In this document: positions 1 through 11,112 of the stretch, one piece after another
How the letters are laid out: the number at the start of each line of letters is the position of its first letter
Numbering within the stretch: position 1 is the first letter of the stretch
Assembly (NCBI GenBank): GCA_027924585.1
Contig: BSBM01001024.1
Span: forward strand, 4,464,001-4,528,000
DNA: 64,000 nt
Direction: 5' to 3'
Origin: Larix kaempferi
Lineage: Eukaryota; Streptophyta; Pinopsida; Pinales; Pinaceae
Made by a program: the position numbers and the translations under genes
Notes under the pieces: generated by a model
Seen by the model: the letters and a program-made list of their open reading frames with translations, nothing else
Told to the model about the DNA's origin: nothing
Databases searched by the model: none

Positions 1-2460
1 TGTTGGACACATAGATTATTTTTCTAGTTGAAGAATTAGAGTGGATCAGCTCGATGGTGGTCCAAGATAAGAAGATAGGAGCGATCAGATCTATGTGGAT
101 CTGTGGATCCTGAATGCGACATGTATCCATGAACCATTCCCTACACCATTTACATATGAGGTACTGTTGAATGTAGAAGGACAAGAAACCTATTCTTTCA
201 CTGATGGATTATGTGGATACCATTAGGTCCCTGTAGCAGAGGAGGACTTCACAAAGAATACTTTTGCAATGGAGTGGGGCTCCTTTTCCTATAATGTAAT
301 GCCCTTTGGGATAAAGAATGCGCCATTCGTATTTTCCAAGATTGTGGTGGTTGCGTTCAAGGAATTCATGCATAAGTTCTTGGAGGTATATCTGGATGAC
401 TAGAGAGTGTTTAGTCTATTGAAAGATCATTTGCAGGTACTAAGAATTGTGTTAGATCATTGCAGAAAAATGCAAATCTCTCTGAACTTGAAGAAGTGTA
501 TTTTTTGCAACCCATTTGGGATTTTATTGGGGCTTGTTGTGTGCAAGAAAGGTCTACTGGATGATTTGGAAAATATTGCAGTTATCGTGAATTTTCCGGC
601 CCCAACATCAATCAAACAACTACGCATGACTCTGAGACACATTGGCTATTACAGAAAATTCATTAGGAACTATGCCAGTATTACAACGCCGCTAGAGGAG
701 CTATTGAGGAAAGAAATCAAGTATATATGGACGTAGGAGTGACACAAAGCACTAGACATTCTAAAGGAGAAATTGGTTGTTGCATCAATTTTAATTTTTC
801 CAGATTGGATGTGCATGTCGATGCATCATTAGTAGCACTAGCTGTAGTACCAGCTCAGTCGGGAGAATGAGATATTGATCACCCCATTTCCTTCTCCAGT
901 AGAAAGTTATCTACAGCTGGGAAGAACTATACCATGACTGAGTGTGAAGCATTGGCGATGGTGTATGCCTTGCAAAAATTCTGAAACTACTTGTTGGGGA
1001 GTGCCTTTGAGTTCTTTATAGATCATTCTACCTTGAGGTACTTTATAAACAAGCCAGCGTTGGGGGGGGCACATCTGTCGATGGTTTCTCCTATTTCAAG
1101 AATTTGAATTTGAGGTCATTGTCAAGCTAGGGAAGCATAATGTTGGTCCAGATCATCTGTCCGGGATTGAATCTGGCGAGGAAGGAGGAATGTTGGATGA
1201 CGATCTCCTTGATGAGTAGTTGTTTGCGTGTTGAAAGATTATACAGTTTCACAGCGTAGACAATGGGTAACATGCAGTGCTGATTTTCAGTTGATCGCAG
1301 GACAACTCTACAAGTTGGGAGCTGATGGCATACTGTATAGGTTTGTGCTAAAACATGAACAAGCACTTCTCTTATGGGAATCACATGAAGGCATTATGAG
1401 AGGACATTATGCAAGGAATCCTACTGCGCACAGTATGCTGCATGTAGGACTGTGATGGCCTATACTATTATAGGAAGCGAAGATGTATTGCAAATAATGT
1501 GATGTTTTCCAGTGAGTTGGAACTCCGTTACATAGGGATGAGATGCCTCTCTTCCCTATCATCGCACTCGAGCCTTCTGAGAAATGGGTGATTGATTTTC
1601 CGGGTCATATCAACCCACTAACACACATAACTGGTGCTTGGTATATCATTATTGTGATATAGTACCTAGCGAGATGGTTAGAAGATACACTAGTGAAGGA
1701 TTGTACCTCAAAGACCATTGTGCAGTTCATATTCGAGCATATCATCACTAGGTTTGGATGCTCGAAGGTGTTGATGACCGATCAAGGAACCCATTTCCTG
1801 AATTCCACCATCCACGCGCTAACATAATAGTTCATGATACACCACCAGAAGAGTACCACATATCATCCATAGGCCAATGGTATAGTGGAAGCATTCAATA
1901 AGATTTTGAAACACACACTCACAAAGGTCTGCAATGTACAATGCAATGATTGTGATCAATGCATTCTAGCAATACTGTGGGCATATAGGACAACATGCAA
2001 GAGGATCACAAAGCACACCCAATTCATGCTGATTTATGGAAAAGAAGCAGTAATTCCGCTGGAATTTGTTTTCCTCAGCTTATGCATAGATATAGCCAGA
2101 AATATGACATGTGATTAATCACTTTCACACAGATTGGAGGAAATGATGGAACTAGAAGAAGACTGTTTCATTGCAAGGGTTTAGGTGGTTGAGAAGTAGA
2201 GACAAAAATCCTATCATAATAGGAACATCAAGAGAAAGACCCTATAACTTGGCATACTGGTGTTGATGTATGACAACAAGTTTGTGAAGAACATATGAGA
2301 GCCCATAATGAGATGGTTGGGTCCATTTCAGATCCTATTCATCACACAAGCAGGTGCATCCAAACTTGCCACCCTAGCGAGACAACCTATGAAGGGTCTC
2401 AATGATGGAAGTTTCCTTAAGTCATGCAATGGCCTATAGGGGAAACAAACTTTGTAAGTC
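1..2460 (+). pseudogene. Decayed Ty3/gypsy pol: reverse transcriptase, RNase H, integrase
   Basis: Remnant of the polyprotein that copies and inserts a Ty3/gypsy retrotransposon; its 5' part lies outside the window. Frames read in series give an RT core around 241-400 (MPFGIKNAP motif, then VYLDD followed at once by a stop), an RT connection region to about 735, an RNase H stretch near 805-1060 (VHVDAS, TECEALAMVYALQKF), an integrase zinc-binding region near 1380-1510, and an integrase core near 1560-2060 (WVIDFPGHI, TDQGTHF, YGKEAVIPLEF). A C-terminal tail with RWLGPFQI-like sequence follows to about 2400. There are many stops and several frame changes, so it is inactive. Domain order RT-RH-IN is the normal Ty3/gypsy order; no chromodomain was recognised. 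Family membership is confident; the exact lineage is not determined. Confidence 0.88.
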
Positions 2461-2660
2461 TATGTCATTCATAAAAGTAGTTAGGGTAAGTTAGATACTA
2501 GGATTAATGTCAATCATGAGGGAAGTAAAGTTGCATAGTTGTAACAGTCGAGTCGCAAATCATTATGTCCAAGTAAAGCTAGCACAAAAAGTTAGGAAGT
2601 GTCTTTTTGGGTTTTTCAAATAAAGGTACATCTTATAGGGATCAACATTGCTGCCAAACC

Positions 2661-2671
2661 AAAGGGGAGAT
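2661..2671 (+). other. Polypurine tract of the first gypsy relic
   Basis: AAAGGGGAGAT directly precedes a TGTCGCATT sequence suited to an LTR start. It lies about 200 bp after the end of the integrase-like reading frame, the expected place for the plus-strand primer. Confidence 0.6.
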
Positions 2672-2934
2672 TGTCGCATTTATTACAAAGCACACTAGTT
2701 GCATTAGGTAATTAATTGACAGTTGTCAGATTTGATAGGTCACAGAGTCATTTATTTATAATATTTTTGGTCGATTTAATGAGTCAGTTGGGTAGGTATA
2801 TTTGAAATTTTGAAAAAAGCAAAAGAATAAATGTAAGTGTCTCGTCACATTCATGAATAAATAATCAATCATTGCAAATGATGGATTGCGCTTCGAAAAG
2901 GTGGATTCCCTAGATCGCATGGTATGCAACAACA
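2672..2934 (+). repeat. Probable short 3' LTR of the first gypsy relic
   Basis: Starts TGTCGCATT right after a polypurine tract and contains an AT-rich TATA-like stretch (ttatttataatattt) near 2750. The end at about 2934 (...GCAACAACA) is a guess from the TG...CA rule; no second LTR or target duplication is in view. At about 263 bp it is short for a plant gypsy LTR. Confidence 0.4.
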
Positions 2935-3099
2935 GTTATGACAGAAGATACCATCTATGAGCCGTGTTGGGGTTGAATTTTGTAGCACCAGCATAAGAAT
3001 GCTATTTCGATGCAAGAGTGAAGAGCAGAAACAAGAGTTGTTGCAAAAGAGTTACTGCGAGCAAGCACAATGAGCAAAGGGACCAGAGTCGAATGCCAA

Positions 3100-5755
3100 G
3101 TAGTTGTAGAGTTGGGCCATACCATGTCAACCTCCACCTCACCCAAAGCGCCAACCAAGGCCAAGGATGTGAAGGAAGTTAACATGCCAGTAGTGGAAAT
3201 CGACACCATAGTGGATATCTGAGGACAATTGCTTGGAAAAGTACCAACCATATCATTCATGTTCTTCAACCTACAGGATGAAACCAGTTTTCCCAACCTT
3301 CTGCTGTTGAAGTACGCCGTGGATAAAAAAGAAACTGATGGTACATAGTTGTTCGTCGCAAAGAAATGGGAGAATAAACTATTTAAATTAAGCATCATGG
3401 CATTATTAGAGGTGCCCCACTTGGGGCACGGGACGGGCATCACGTGGTGCATAATATTTTTGCTAAGCAGGCTACATGGAGACTGCCTATGGTTGAAATA
3501 TCCCCACGCCATCGATGAAGGTCTAATACAGAAAGTAAGTGGCCTACCAAATGAGGGAGAATACCTAGGGGAAGCTATCAGAGTGCACAACCTCTAAGCA
3601 GTGGAGGCTTACTAGAAATATGGTACACATAGGGGTAGAAAACGCGTGTTCATCTTGGCCATCACGGATCATGAGGTTCGGTTTGCCACACAGGTTCTGG
3701 CGGGGAAAGTGGTGCACAAGTGTCGCAAATATTAACGTCTGGTTGGGGTGTTGTTTGTTGTAGACAACTATACACAGGGCATAAGCATGAACTAGATGGA
3801 GTACCTATTGCAAGAATTCATTGAAGACTGCATAGAGATGTAGGACCTAGACAAAGAGTTTCACTTTAGCTAGCTCCTGTTGATTAGTGCAATGATTGCT
3901 TGGAAGCCACCCAAGTGGATGTAGTTTGACATCGAGGGGACCAATGAATTCGTGGCGCCAAAGTTCAATGTGTGGCAAGCCAACAATGACAGGGAGGAAC
4001 AAAAAGCAATAGGCATGGCCTTCCAGAACTGGTATACAAAGACGATTCAGGTTATAACTGAATCATACTAGATTCCCCCATACTTGATATGCAAGTATGA
4101 GTCCGCAGTGTTCTTTGATGTGGATGCATACAACATATTCAAATCTCCACGCAGAAACCCGACAAACAAAATAGAGGTTATGTCCTTCTACATCAATGAA
4201 GAGGACATTAAAGACCATATGGAGGAATGGAAGCCATAGTACCAATTTCTACTAGGATCTAATGTTGAAATGTTGGATACCCCTAAGGGTAATCAAAATA
4301 AGAAGAAAGTAGACCTAAAAGGCACTATGGTGCGTGGCCCACCTCGGTTGAGTGAAAAGAGGAAAAATAAAGAACAAGAGGGATCAATGGGAAGTTTCAG
4401 ACTATAGAAAAAGAAGAAGAAGCACATAATAACATGCACAATTTGGATTGATTAGGAGGAAGAATAGGAGAAACATGATCCACAAGGATAACAAGAGCAA
4501 GTACCAACAGGAGGTGGGTCCCTAGACCGCACTCCATCACCTAAGGGAGAAAGACTAAAGATCCAACTCTTCCCAGGGAAGAAAGGGGAGGCGAAATAAG
4601 AGTTGGCGCTCCAAAATATTATAAGCACCATTAAAGTAAACTTGGAATCACAGTAGGTACTTCAGTTGGACTCAACTAAGCAACTTTCAAAGCTCATAGT
4701 TGGCCATTCCGAGCCAAGGAGGTTCCACTATGGAAGTAGAGGACACCACGTGTGAATATGCACACAACACTCATCAACAAGGCATACAATTAGTAGAACA
4801 TAGGGTGTTGAGAATAGACCCTCATGTGGTCACAATCAAGGAAGCAAAAGCTTCCACATTGATAGAATTCAGATTTATCGGGCTTGAGGTCAACCTATCA
4901 CATGTACCATTTTAGCAACTCTAGGACTACATGCTCGTACTAATGCATGAAATGGGTGTGCGTCAATTGGACCTAAGTAGAGCATACAACATTCTAAAAT
5001 AGAAGCATGCAATGGAGGTTGTTGTGTGAGCATCCTTGGAAATTGCAGTGGAGAATATTTATTTGTCCACATGGGAGGAACAACAAACCATAATAGTACC
5101 AGAACCAGCTAAACAACAATGTGAGGAAATCAGGACAATGATACAAGGATTGCATGCACATAACACAGTGTTGAAAGAACAGTTGGGGACTAAGGATACC
5201 CCGGAGCAATTTGAGTTGAAGCAACAAATCACCTAAGATGAAGAAACATTTGAGAAAGTTAAGGAACACATCCAAATGATGATGAAGTTGGTCAACAGGA
5301 GATTTAACTTATGGACGTAGCTACAAGAGCCACCATAGGTCACTTAGAAGGAGGAACACGTCAGAACATTGGAGGATTAGGTGAAGACAAAGAAGCAGTC
5401 ATTGCTAGGTCTACCCAGGTCTGATCGCATGGAGGCTATGAAGGAGATCTTGACACCGACCAAGCAGATAGCTACAAACTGTGTCAAGCAGCAACACGTT
5501 ACTACGCAGATCATGTAACTTGAGGAACATGTCGGAGCATAGTACTAGAAAGTCACCGAGGTACATGAGAAGTTGAAGAGAGATGTTGAACTAGGAGAAT
5601 TCGAGTGACCTCATCCATATTCTACGACATTGGAGAAGACTTCCCATTTCAACATTGACTTTGAATGACTAATAGAGGTCGTCGATCAGTTGAATGTTTA
5701 AGTATCTGACTTCACTGCACAGATCACCACAGTGATGCCCTCATTCCAATAGGAT
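3100..5755 (+). pseudogene. Decayed transposon-borne ORF of unknown function
   Basis: A long degenerate reading region, probably once a protein of some 850 residues. One frame runs with few stops from about 3130 to 4240 and includes the clean stretch 3349-3597 (LSRLHGDCLWLKYPHAIDEG, then a GLPNEGE motif) and later ITDHEVRFATQVLAGKVVHK and INEEDIKDHMEEW. After about 4640 a second frame continues with glutamine- and glutamate-rich, coiled-coil-like sequence (5036-5240). From memory, proteins with the 'RLHGDCLWL ... GLP' arrangement recur in conifer transposon annotations; I know no assigned function. It ends immediately before the polypurine tract and LTR at 5800-6616, so it was probably the single gene of a non-autonomous LTR element. 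At least fifteen stops make it non-functional. Confidence 0.5.
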
Positions 5756-5810
5756 ATTATCAAATATTGAAGAGTGGATAGGGACAAGCCACATCATAGC
5801 GTTGGGGGCT

Positions 5811-6616
5811 TGTTGGTGCCGAAGTTTTAAACCTTGGTGCCGAAGTTTTGGTTCAGTTGGAAGTAGTTGCACGCCAAGAGAAGACAATTAGAAGTTGTTG
5901 CACATCGATTCAATTAGAAGCAGGTGCACGCTGAGCAATTCAGTTAGAGATTGCGCACCATGAATAGTTTTGGAGTTTTAGAACCTAAGCCTATATAAAG
6001 TCACATTTTATAAAGGTCCGGGTTCATTTAGTGTTTAGTCAGTTGTTCTGTGAAATATTTTCAGTTAGCTATATTCTTGGATGTTTTGTAACATGTTCAG
6101 TTCTATTTCAGTTAGTTTTCTATCAGCTCTAATGTAGATGCTTTTGTAACGAGATAGTTGGGTTTTGAGATGATATATTGTTGTATGTTTGAGTTTTGAT
6201 CTCTGTTATGCTATGTTGTTTTGGTTGTAATGATTGTATTGACGAAAGATCATTAAGCTATTGAGATGAATCAGTAAGCAATGGATTGTATCCAGTTTCG
6301 AACAGTAATATAATGCAGTTGTTGTCTCAGATTTGCCTTGTGCAGTTTCTTGGTGATTGATTGTATGATGAATTATCAATAGTTTAGAAAATGAATTATA
6401 GCTTGGTAATGATTCAAATGTATGGTTAAGTGAAGGAATGCATATATTAATGATCAGAAAGAATCCATTCACCCCTGTTCATCCCTGTAATTGGTCTCTT
6501 AATTTCCTACGCATGTCTCGAGTGAGGCCTTATCTTGTAGGCCTTATGCCGACGCTTGTAGGGTTTTTGTTGGTGATGCAAATTGAAGCTTGGGTCTAAC
6601 AAACCTCTAGCCAACA
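5811..6616 (+). repeat. LTR (3' or solo) with TGTTGG...CCAACA ends
   Basis: An 806-bp segment with a perfect 6-bp inverted terminal repeat, TGTTGG at 5811 and CCAACA ending at 6616. It is preceded by a purine-rich tract (GTTGGGGGCT, 5801-5810). A TATA box, TATATAAA, lies at 5993-6000 and fits a U3/R boundary. The first 40 bp hold two copies of TTGGTGCCGAAGTTTT, and 5851-5960 holds about four degenerate units containing AGTTGTTGCAC-like cores. No matching upstream LTR is visible, so it is either the 3' LTR of the ORF relic to its left or a solo LTR. Confidence 0.6.
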
Positions 6617-9600
6617 AAGACAAATACTTAAGAGATGATGAAATTTTATATGTATTTACCCTTTCATGCGATGAAAATAAGGGTGGCCAAGGGCATGTTT
6701 CTTTTTAGATTGATAGTCATGGTTTAGGATAGATTGATGGAAATTTTATGGGGACCTATCTATGATACTAATGGGGATGTTTCCATGGATGAAAAAGATG
6801 ATATTTAAACCCTTGGATAGGTTGACAGTTTGGAGGAAAATTCTGATTTTTTGCCTTGGAACAACCATGTTTAATAAGGTCATTCTCAAAAACAATTATG
6901 ATTGACTTCCACCCATGTTTTCCCATGAATAATCCAGAAAATTTTCAGATTTAGCAACATGTTATTGATGCTAAAAATACATTAACTTTTAGATCACTTG
7001 TGGTGTATTTTCATGTAAAATTTCAGCTATAAAGTATCTTTTTAATGATGAAAATTTTATGGAACAACTAGTTTTTCATTTTGATATGTTTTGCAGAAAA
7101 TTTCAGCAATCAAAACTATGGTGGCAAGCCCTAAATTATGGTCAACGTTAAAAATTATTTTTCAGATCTAAAAATTAGTTTTATTCTTCATCTACATGTT
7201 TATTGGAGGAAAGATTTTCATTGGAGCCGCCTAAACCATTTCTTCTTGACCATAATATAAATGATATTCCAGATTTTAATTGGTTGTCATATCCTCATGA
7301 AGATTTTATCAACACTATCCAACTATCCTTGGCATGGATTTGATGTTCTTTTCCATGTCAATGAGCCTACTTTAGCTTTCATCCTTGCACTCATGGATTT
7401 TCCAACACACAATCATGTGATATTTGGTATAGCTTTGTTTTGGTTCATTAACAAACACAAGGGAAGATTTTCTATCCTTGAGGAGATGCTAGCATGGTTA
7501 CATTGCCTTTACGATTTCACTTAGTTTGCTCGTCTTCATATGTTAGAGTAGGGTAGGATGAATAAGCTCAACATTCATGAGCACTAAGCTTACTTTCATA
7601 CTATTTTAAGCATTGTTGGCTTATGCCCTTTTTCATGTAAATCTGCTATTGAGCTATTGTTAATGTAATGGACTATATAAACCTGTTATGGTGTATGTGG
7701 TGTGAATGTGGATCCATCCCACCACATGGTATTTTCATTGATTTCTTACTAGTTTTCTTAATAGGTACAACCAAACATTTTGAAGTTCTCATGCATTGTT
7801 CTTAGAGAGAACATGTCCCCAAGTTGGAGCCAATCATTACTCTTCATTTTGTATGAGGGGTAAACTTGTGATTTTGATCACATGACAAGGTTTTTAGGAT
7901 GACATTTGTGAAGCATTGGATGTACTTGTGCTACACTTCTTCATAAAGTTTCTTCCATTCATGATAGTTTTGGCTTGCATCCATACACTTAGATATGTTG
8001 TTTTATTTGATTTGTTTTGATGTGGTGGAGGCTTCTAGTGTGAACACCCTAGGAAAATTGAGGGTTTTTGGCATAAGTATCATTTTATTATGACACAAAT
8101 GATAACCCTTGGTGGAGTGTTCCCCTTGTGCACACACATTGAAGGTGATTCTAACCATTAAATGGCTAGTTTAACCACTTTTTCCAATTTAGAGTCTAAC
8201 TACTTGAGCGCTTTGGCTTATTTGGCATAGTTGCACATGTGGATGGTTTATTTAAGATGTGGAGATTGTATTTAGTGGAGTGATTCCCTTACTAGCACAC
8301 ATGTGGAGGCATATTCATATTTATTATTAGATAATGGGAATATCCCCTTCCCCCATGGAGCTAGTTGGCATTTATTTATTCCTTGTACATGCATTGATGG
8401 CTATGAGTTAATATGTTGGTCTCTTCCTCCTTGAACCTATCTATTTGCACACTTATTGAGGAAGTGATTATACCTTGGACACCACATCATGAAGTTTATA
8501 TTGCCACATATGAGAGGGTTGGCCTATTATTAGCATCTATTCACACATGTGCGCTACCTTTTCATCTTCATTATGGGTCAAGTCTCCATTGGACACCTTT
8601 GCATATTTATCATTCTCAATGATGATGCATGTTGGCTTGGTGGCCCACATGGAGGGTTTTTAGCACCTTGGATATTACGCTTAAGACTATTTTTAGCATG
8701 ATATCATCATTTATGTGGGTCAAACCATGCATGGAGGTTTTTGCACATGTCTTGAGGTATTATTATTTGGTCAAAACCCTAGAAATAATTCATCCCACTC
8801 TTGTTATTATTTGATGGGACATTGGACATTATCAAACTCACACATGCCACCTTGATGAGAAGTCTAGTTTGATTTATTGTGTCCACATATGGAAGCTACA
8901 TTGTACATATTTCTATGCTAGTGATGGGATGTGACACTTGAGGATGTTTTACTTGGTCAAAACCCTATGATGGGGTGTCCACATTGGAGAAGATCTAGAG
9001 GATACACTTGCTATTTAGAGGAGGTTTTACTTGGTTCACCATATTGAGGAGTGCACTCTTTAGGATGAATCTATTGCTTTGTTGGAGGACTCACATGTGG
9101 ATTCACTTATTTATTATTTTGGGTGCTTGTTGACATGGTCAACCTGTTTGGAGAAAACAAAGGGCATAAACAATCATTGTTTTATTATTGTTTGAATTGT
9201 CTCATGAGTTGGGTATGTGAGAGAGCAATGTTATTTATTTTCCTTGGAGATAAGGATATATCTAGCATATTTTATTAATTCTTCTTGGAGAATAAAGTAG
9301 ATCTCAACAAAATATTTCTATGTTTAGTAGGGAGATCGTTGAAAATATTTAAAATGTAATATTTATTTTTTGTTCCTTGGATAACTAAAGGATCTAGGAA
9401 AATAATTAATATTTTATCGTAAAAGGAGATGGAGGTCAACTCTATTTAAAGAGTAATCCTCTCTATTTGAGACGATTGTTGGATTTGGGGATCTGTTCCT
9501 TTTGATCTTTGTCAAATATATTTAAGAATATGGTAAGTTAGAGGCTTATACTTTTGGATGTCAACTCGTTGAATATGGAGGCTATAAATTTGATTTCTTT

Positions 9601-10370
9601 AAGTGCGTTAATAGGGATTCAACATCGTAACTTAATTCATTATTTGAAGAGTTTTTTTGTGGTCAATTTACCTTTAGGACTCTTTATGTTTGTTACTGGA
9701 AAGTGTTAATGAATGCTATGCTTTATTAATTAGAACTTACTTAAATTCTCATTTTCTAAGTTGCAAGCATACCCTTATTCACATTGATAAGTTCTCTTTC
9801 ATTAGGACCTTCTAAAACCCCATTTATGTATTCATAAACAAACATATAATAATGTTGTAATTTGTTCATCCCAGCTACAAAATTGCCTTATCACTTGAGA
9901 ATATAACTTATAAGTCATGATCTTCTAGAGTGGACATGCCCAATGGATTTGACACTAAAGTGTGACTAAAGTTAACTTTTCTAGTCCTTGAGCCTTCTTG
10001 TAATAAGCTTTAGTAATCCTAAGCTATGAAATCCCAATTTGTGTTGGCGGAGAGTCATATTAAAGTGACGGTAAGAGTTGTTGTGGTGATAGTGAACAAC
10101 CCCCTAAGTTCCTGTGGAGTTGCACTTTGTGTTTTAGGGATTTACCACTTTGAGTGCACGTTCAAGAGATAACACTAAGGAAATTCAAAGGCTAGTAGAA
10201 GTTGTTACGGTTATAGAAGAAATAAGGGATGGAATCCTTGTTTCTTCATTGCTTAAAGTATAACTTTATACTATCTGTTATATTCTCACAACCACTAGAA
10301 CTAAACCCAATTACAATTTTAAGTTACTATTATATGTATTAATTAAATATTTTGGATGATGTAAAATTGA
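6617..10370. other. AT-rich stretch without recognisable genes
   Basis: No open frame longer than 87 codons. The 87-codon frame at 7261-7524 (ending LEEMLAWLHCLYDFT) matches nothing I recognise. TATA-like sequence followed by mixed sequence near 7671 (ctatataaacc) could be a decayed LTR. Between about 8000 and 9150 the words CACATGTGGA, CACATATGGA and GGTCAAAACCCTA recur in diverged form, suggesting old tandem or dispersed repeats. I see no RNA gene. Confidence 0.5.
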
Positions 10371-10392
10371 ATATATATATATATATATATAT
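10371..10392. repeat. (AT)n microsatellite
   Basis: Eleven uninterrupted AT dinucleotides in an AT-rich surround. Confidence 0.9.
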
Positions 10393-10998
10393 TAATTTTT
10401 GTTTATAACATAAATAAATTATATAAAATTATTTGAGTGATATCGATATCATATATAATTGATTGTGAGTCGTGTTGGTAGTAACATGAAATGGTCTGTG
10501 GAGAAGGAAAGCATAATTTAGTGCAGAGCCACCAACATGCTCTAAAGTTTAAAGAAAGGATAATTGAAAACAACTAATTGAAAGCTGAAACATCAACATG
10601 AGGTGAATCAATATGATATGATTTTGTAGAAATCGAAGAAATTATGATTCCTCGTAGGTATAATATTGTGATACGTGAGATCTTCATTCCTTCTTATTAG
10701 TCCCTGCCCGCAGGAGCAACAAGGACTATAGGAATCGATTTGATGCAAATCTATTAGTTTGGCAAAATTCCCAATGCATTTTATACCAAAGTTTTAAACT
10801 CATTTTTGCCTCTTCACCAATCCCCAAATTGGAAGTCTTATTTTCCCTCATATCGAGGCATAGGCTAGTCGATCCCTCTGTCCCCTTCAGTTGTTGTGTT
10901 GGATGTTGCATGGGTGAGCTATCCATTGGGAAAGGATTCAATTTTAGCTCTGGCAGCCGTAGACGTTCTCAAGAGTGTTTTCATCTGCATTGAAAACC
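10393..10998. other. Spacer, nothing recognised
   Basis: No gene recognised. A 71-codon minus-strand frame (10726-10941) has no features that distinguish it from chance. The base composition becomes less AT-biased from about 10,690 onward, matching the gene-like texture of the following segment. Confidence 0.3.
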
Positions 10999-11112
10999 AT
11001 GGCTTTGAACAGTTCTCCGACATTTTTCTTTAGAGCGAAGATTTATGTGGATATTCTGCTTATTTTGTTTAGTATTGGTGCAACTGCAGAGGATTTAGTG
11101 TTTGTTGGATGA
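10999..11112 (+). pseudogene. Possible signal-peptide-coding first exon
   Basis: An ATG in a very good plant context (AAAACCATGGCT) opens a 37-codon frame. It has a polar start, a hydrophobic core (ILLILFSIG) and a cleavage-like ATA/ED boundary, then DLVFVG and a TGA at 11110. This looks like a secretory signal peptide followed by the first residues of a mature protein; AEDLVF-like starts occur in plant legume-lectin-type proteins, but that is a loose resemblance. No continuation of a lectin domain was found downstream. It may be a dead gene fragment, a first exon whose splice site I cannot place, or a chance ORF. Confidence 0.25.
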
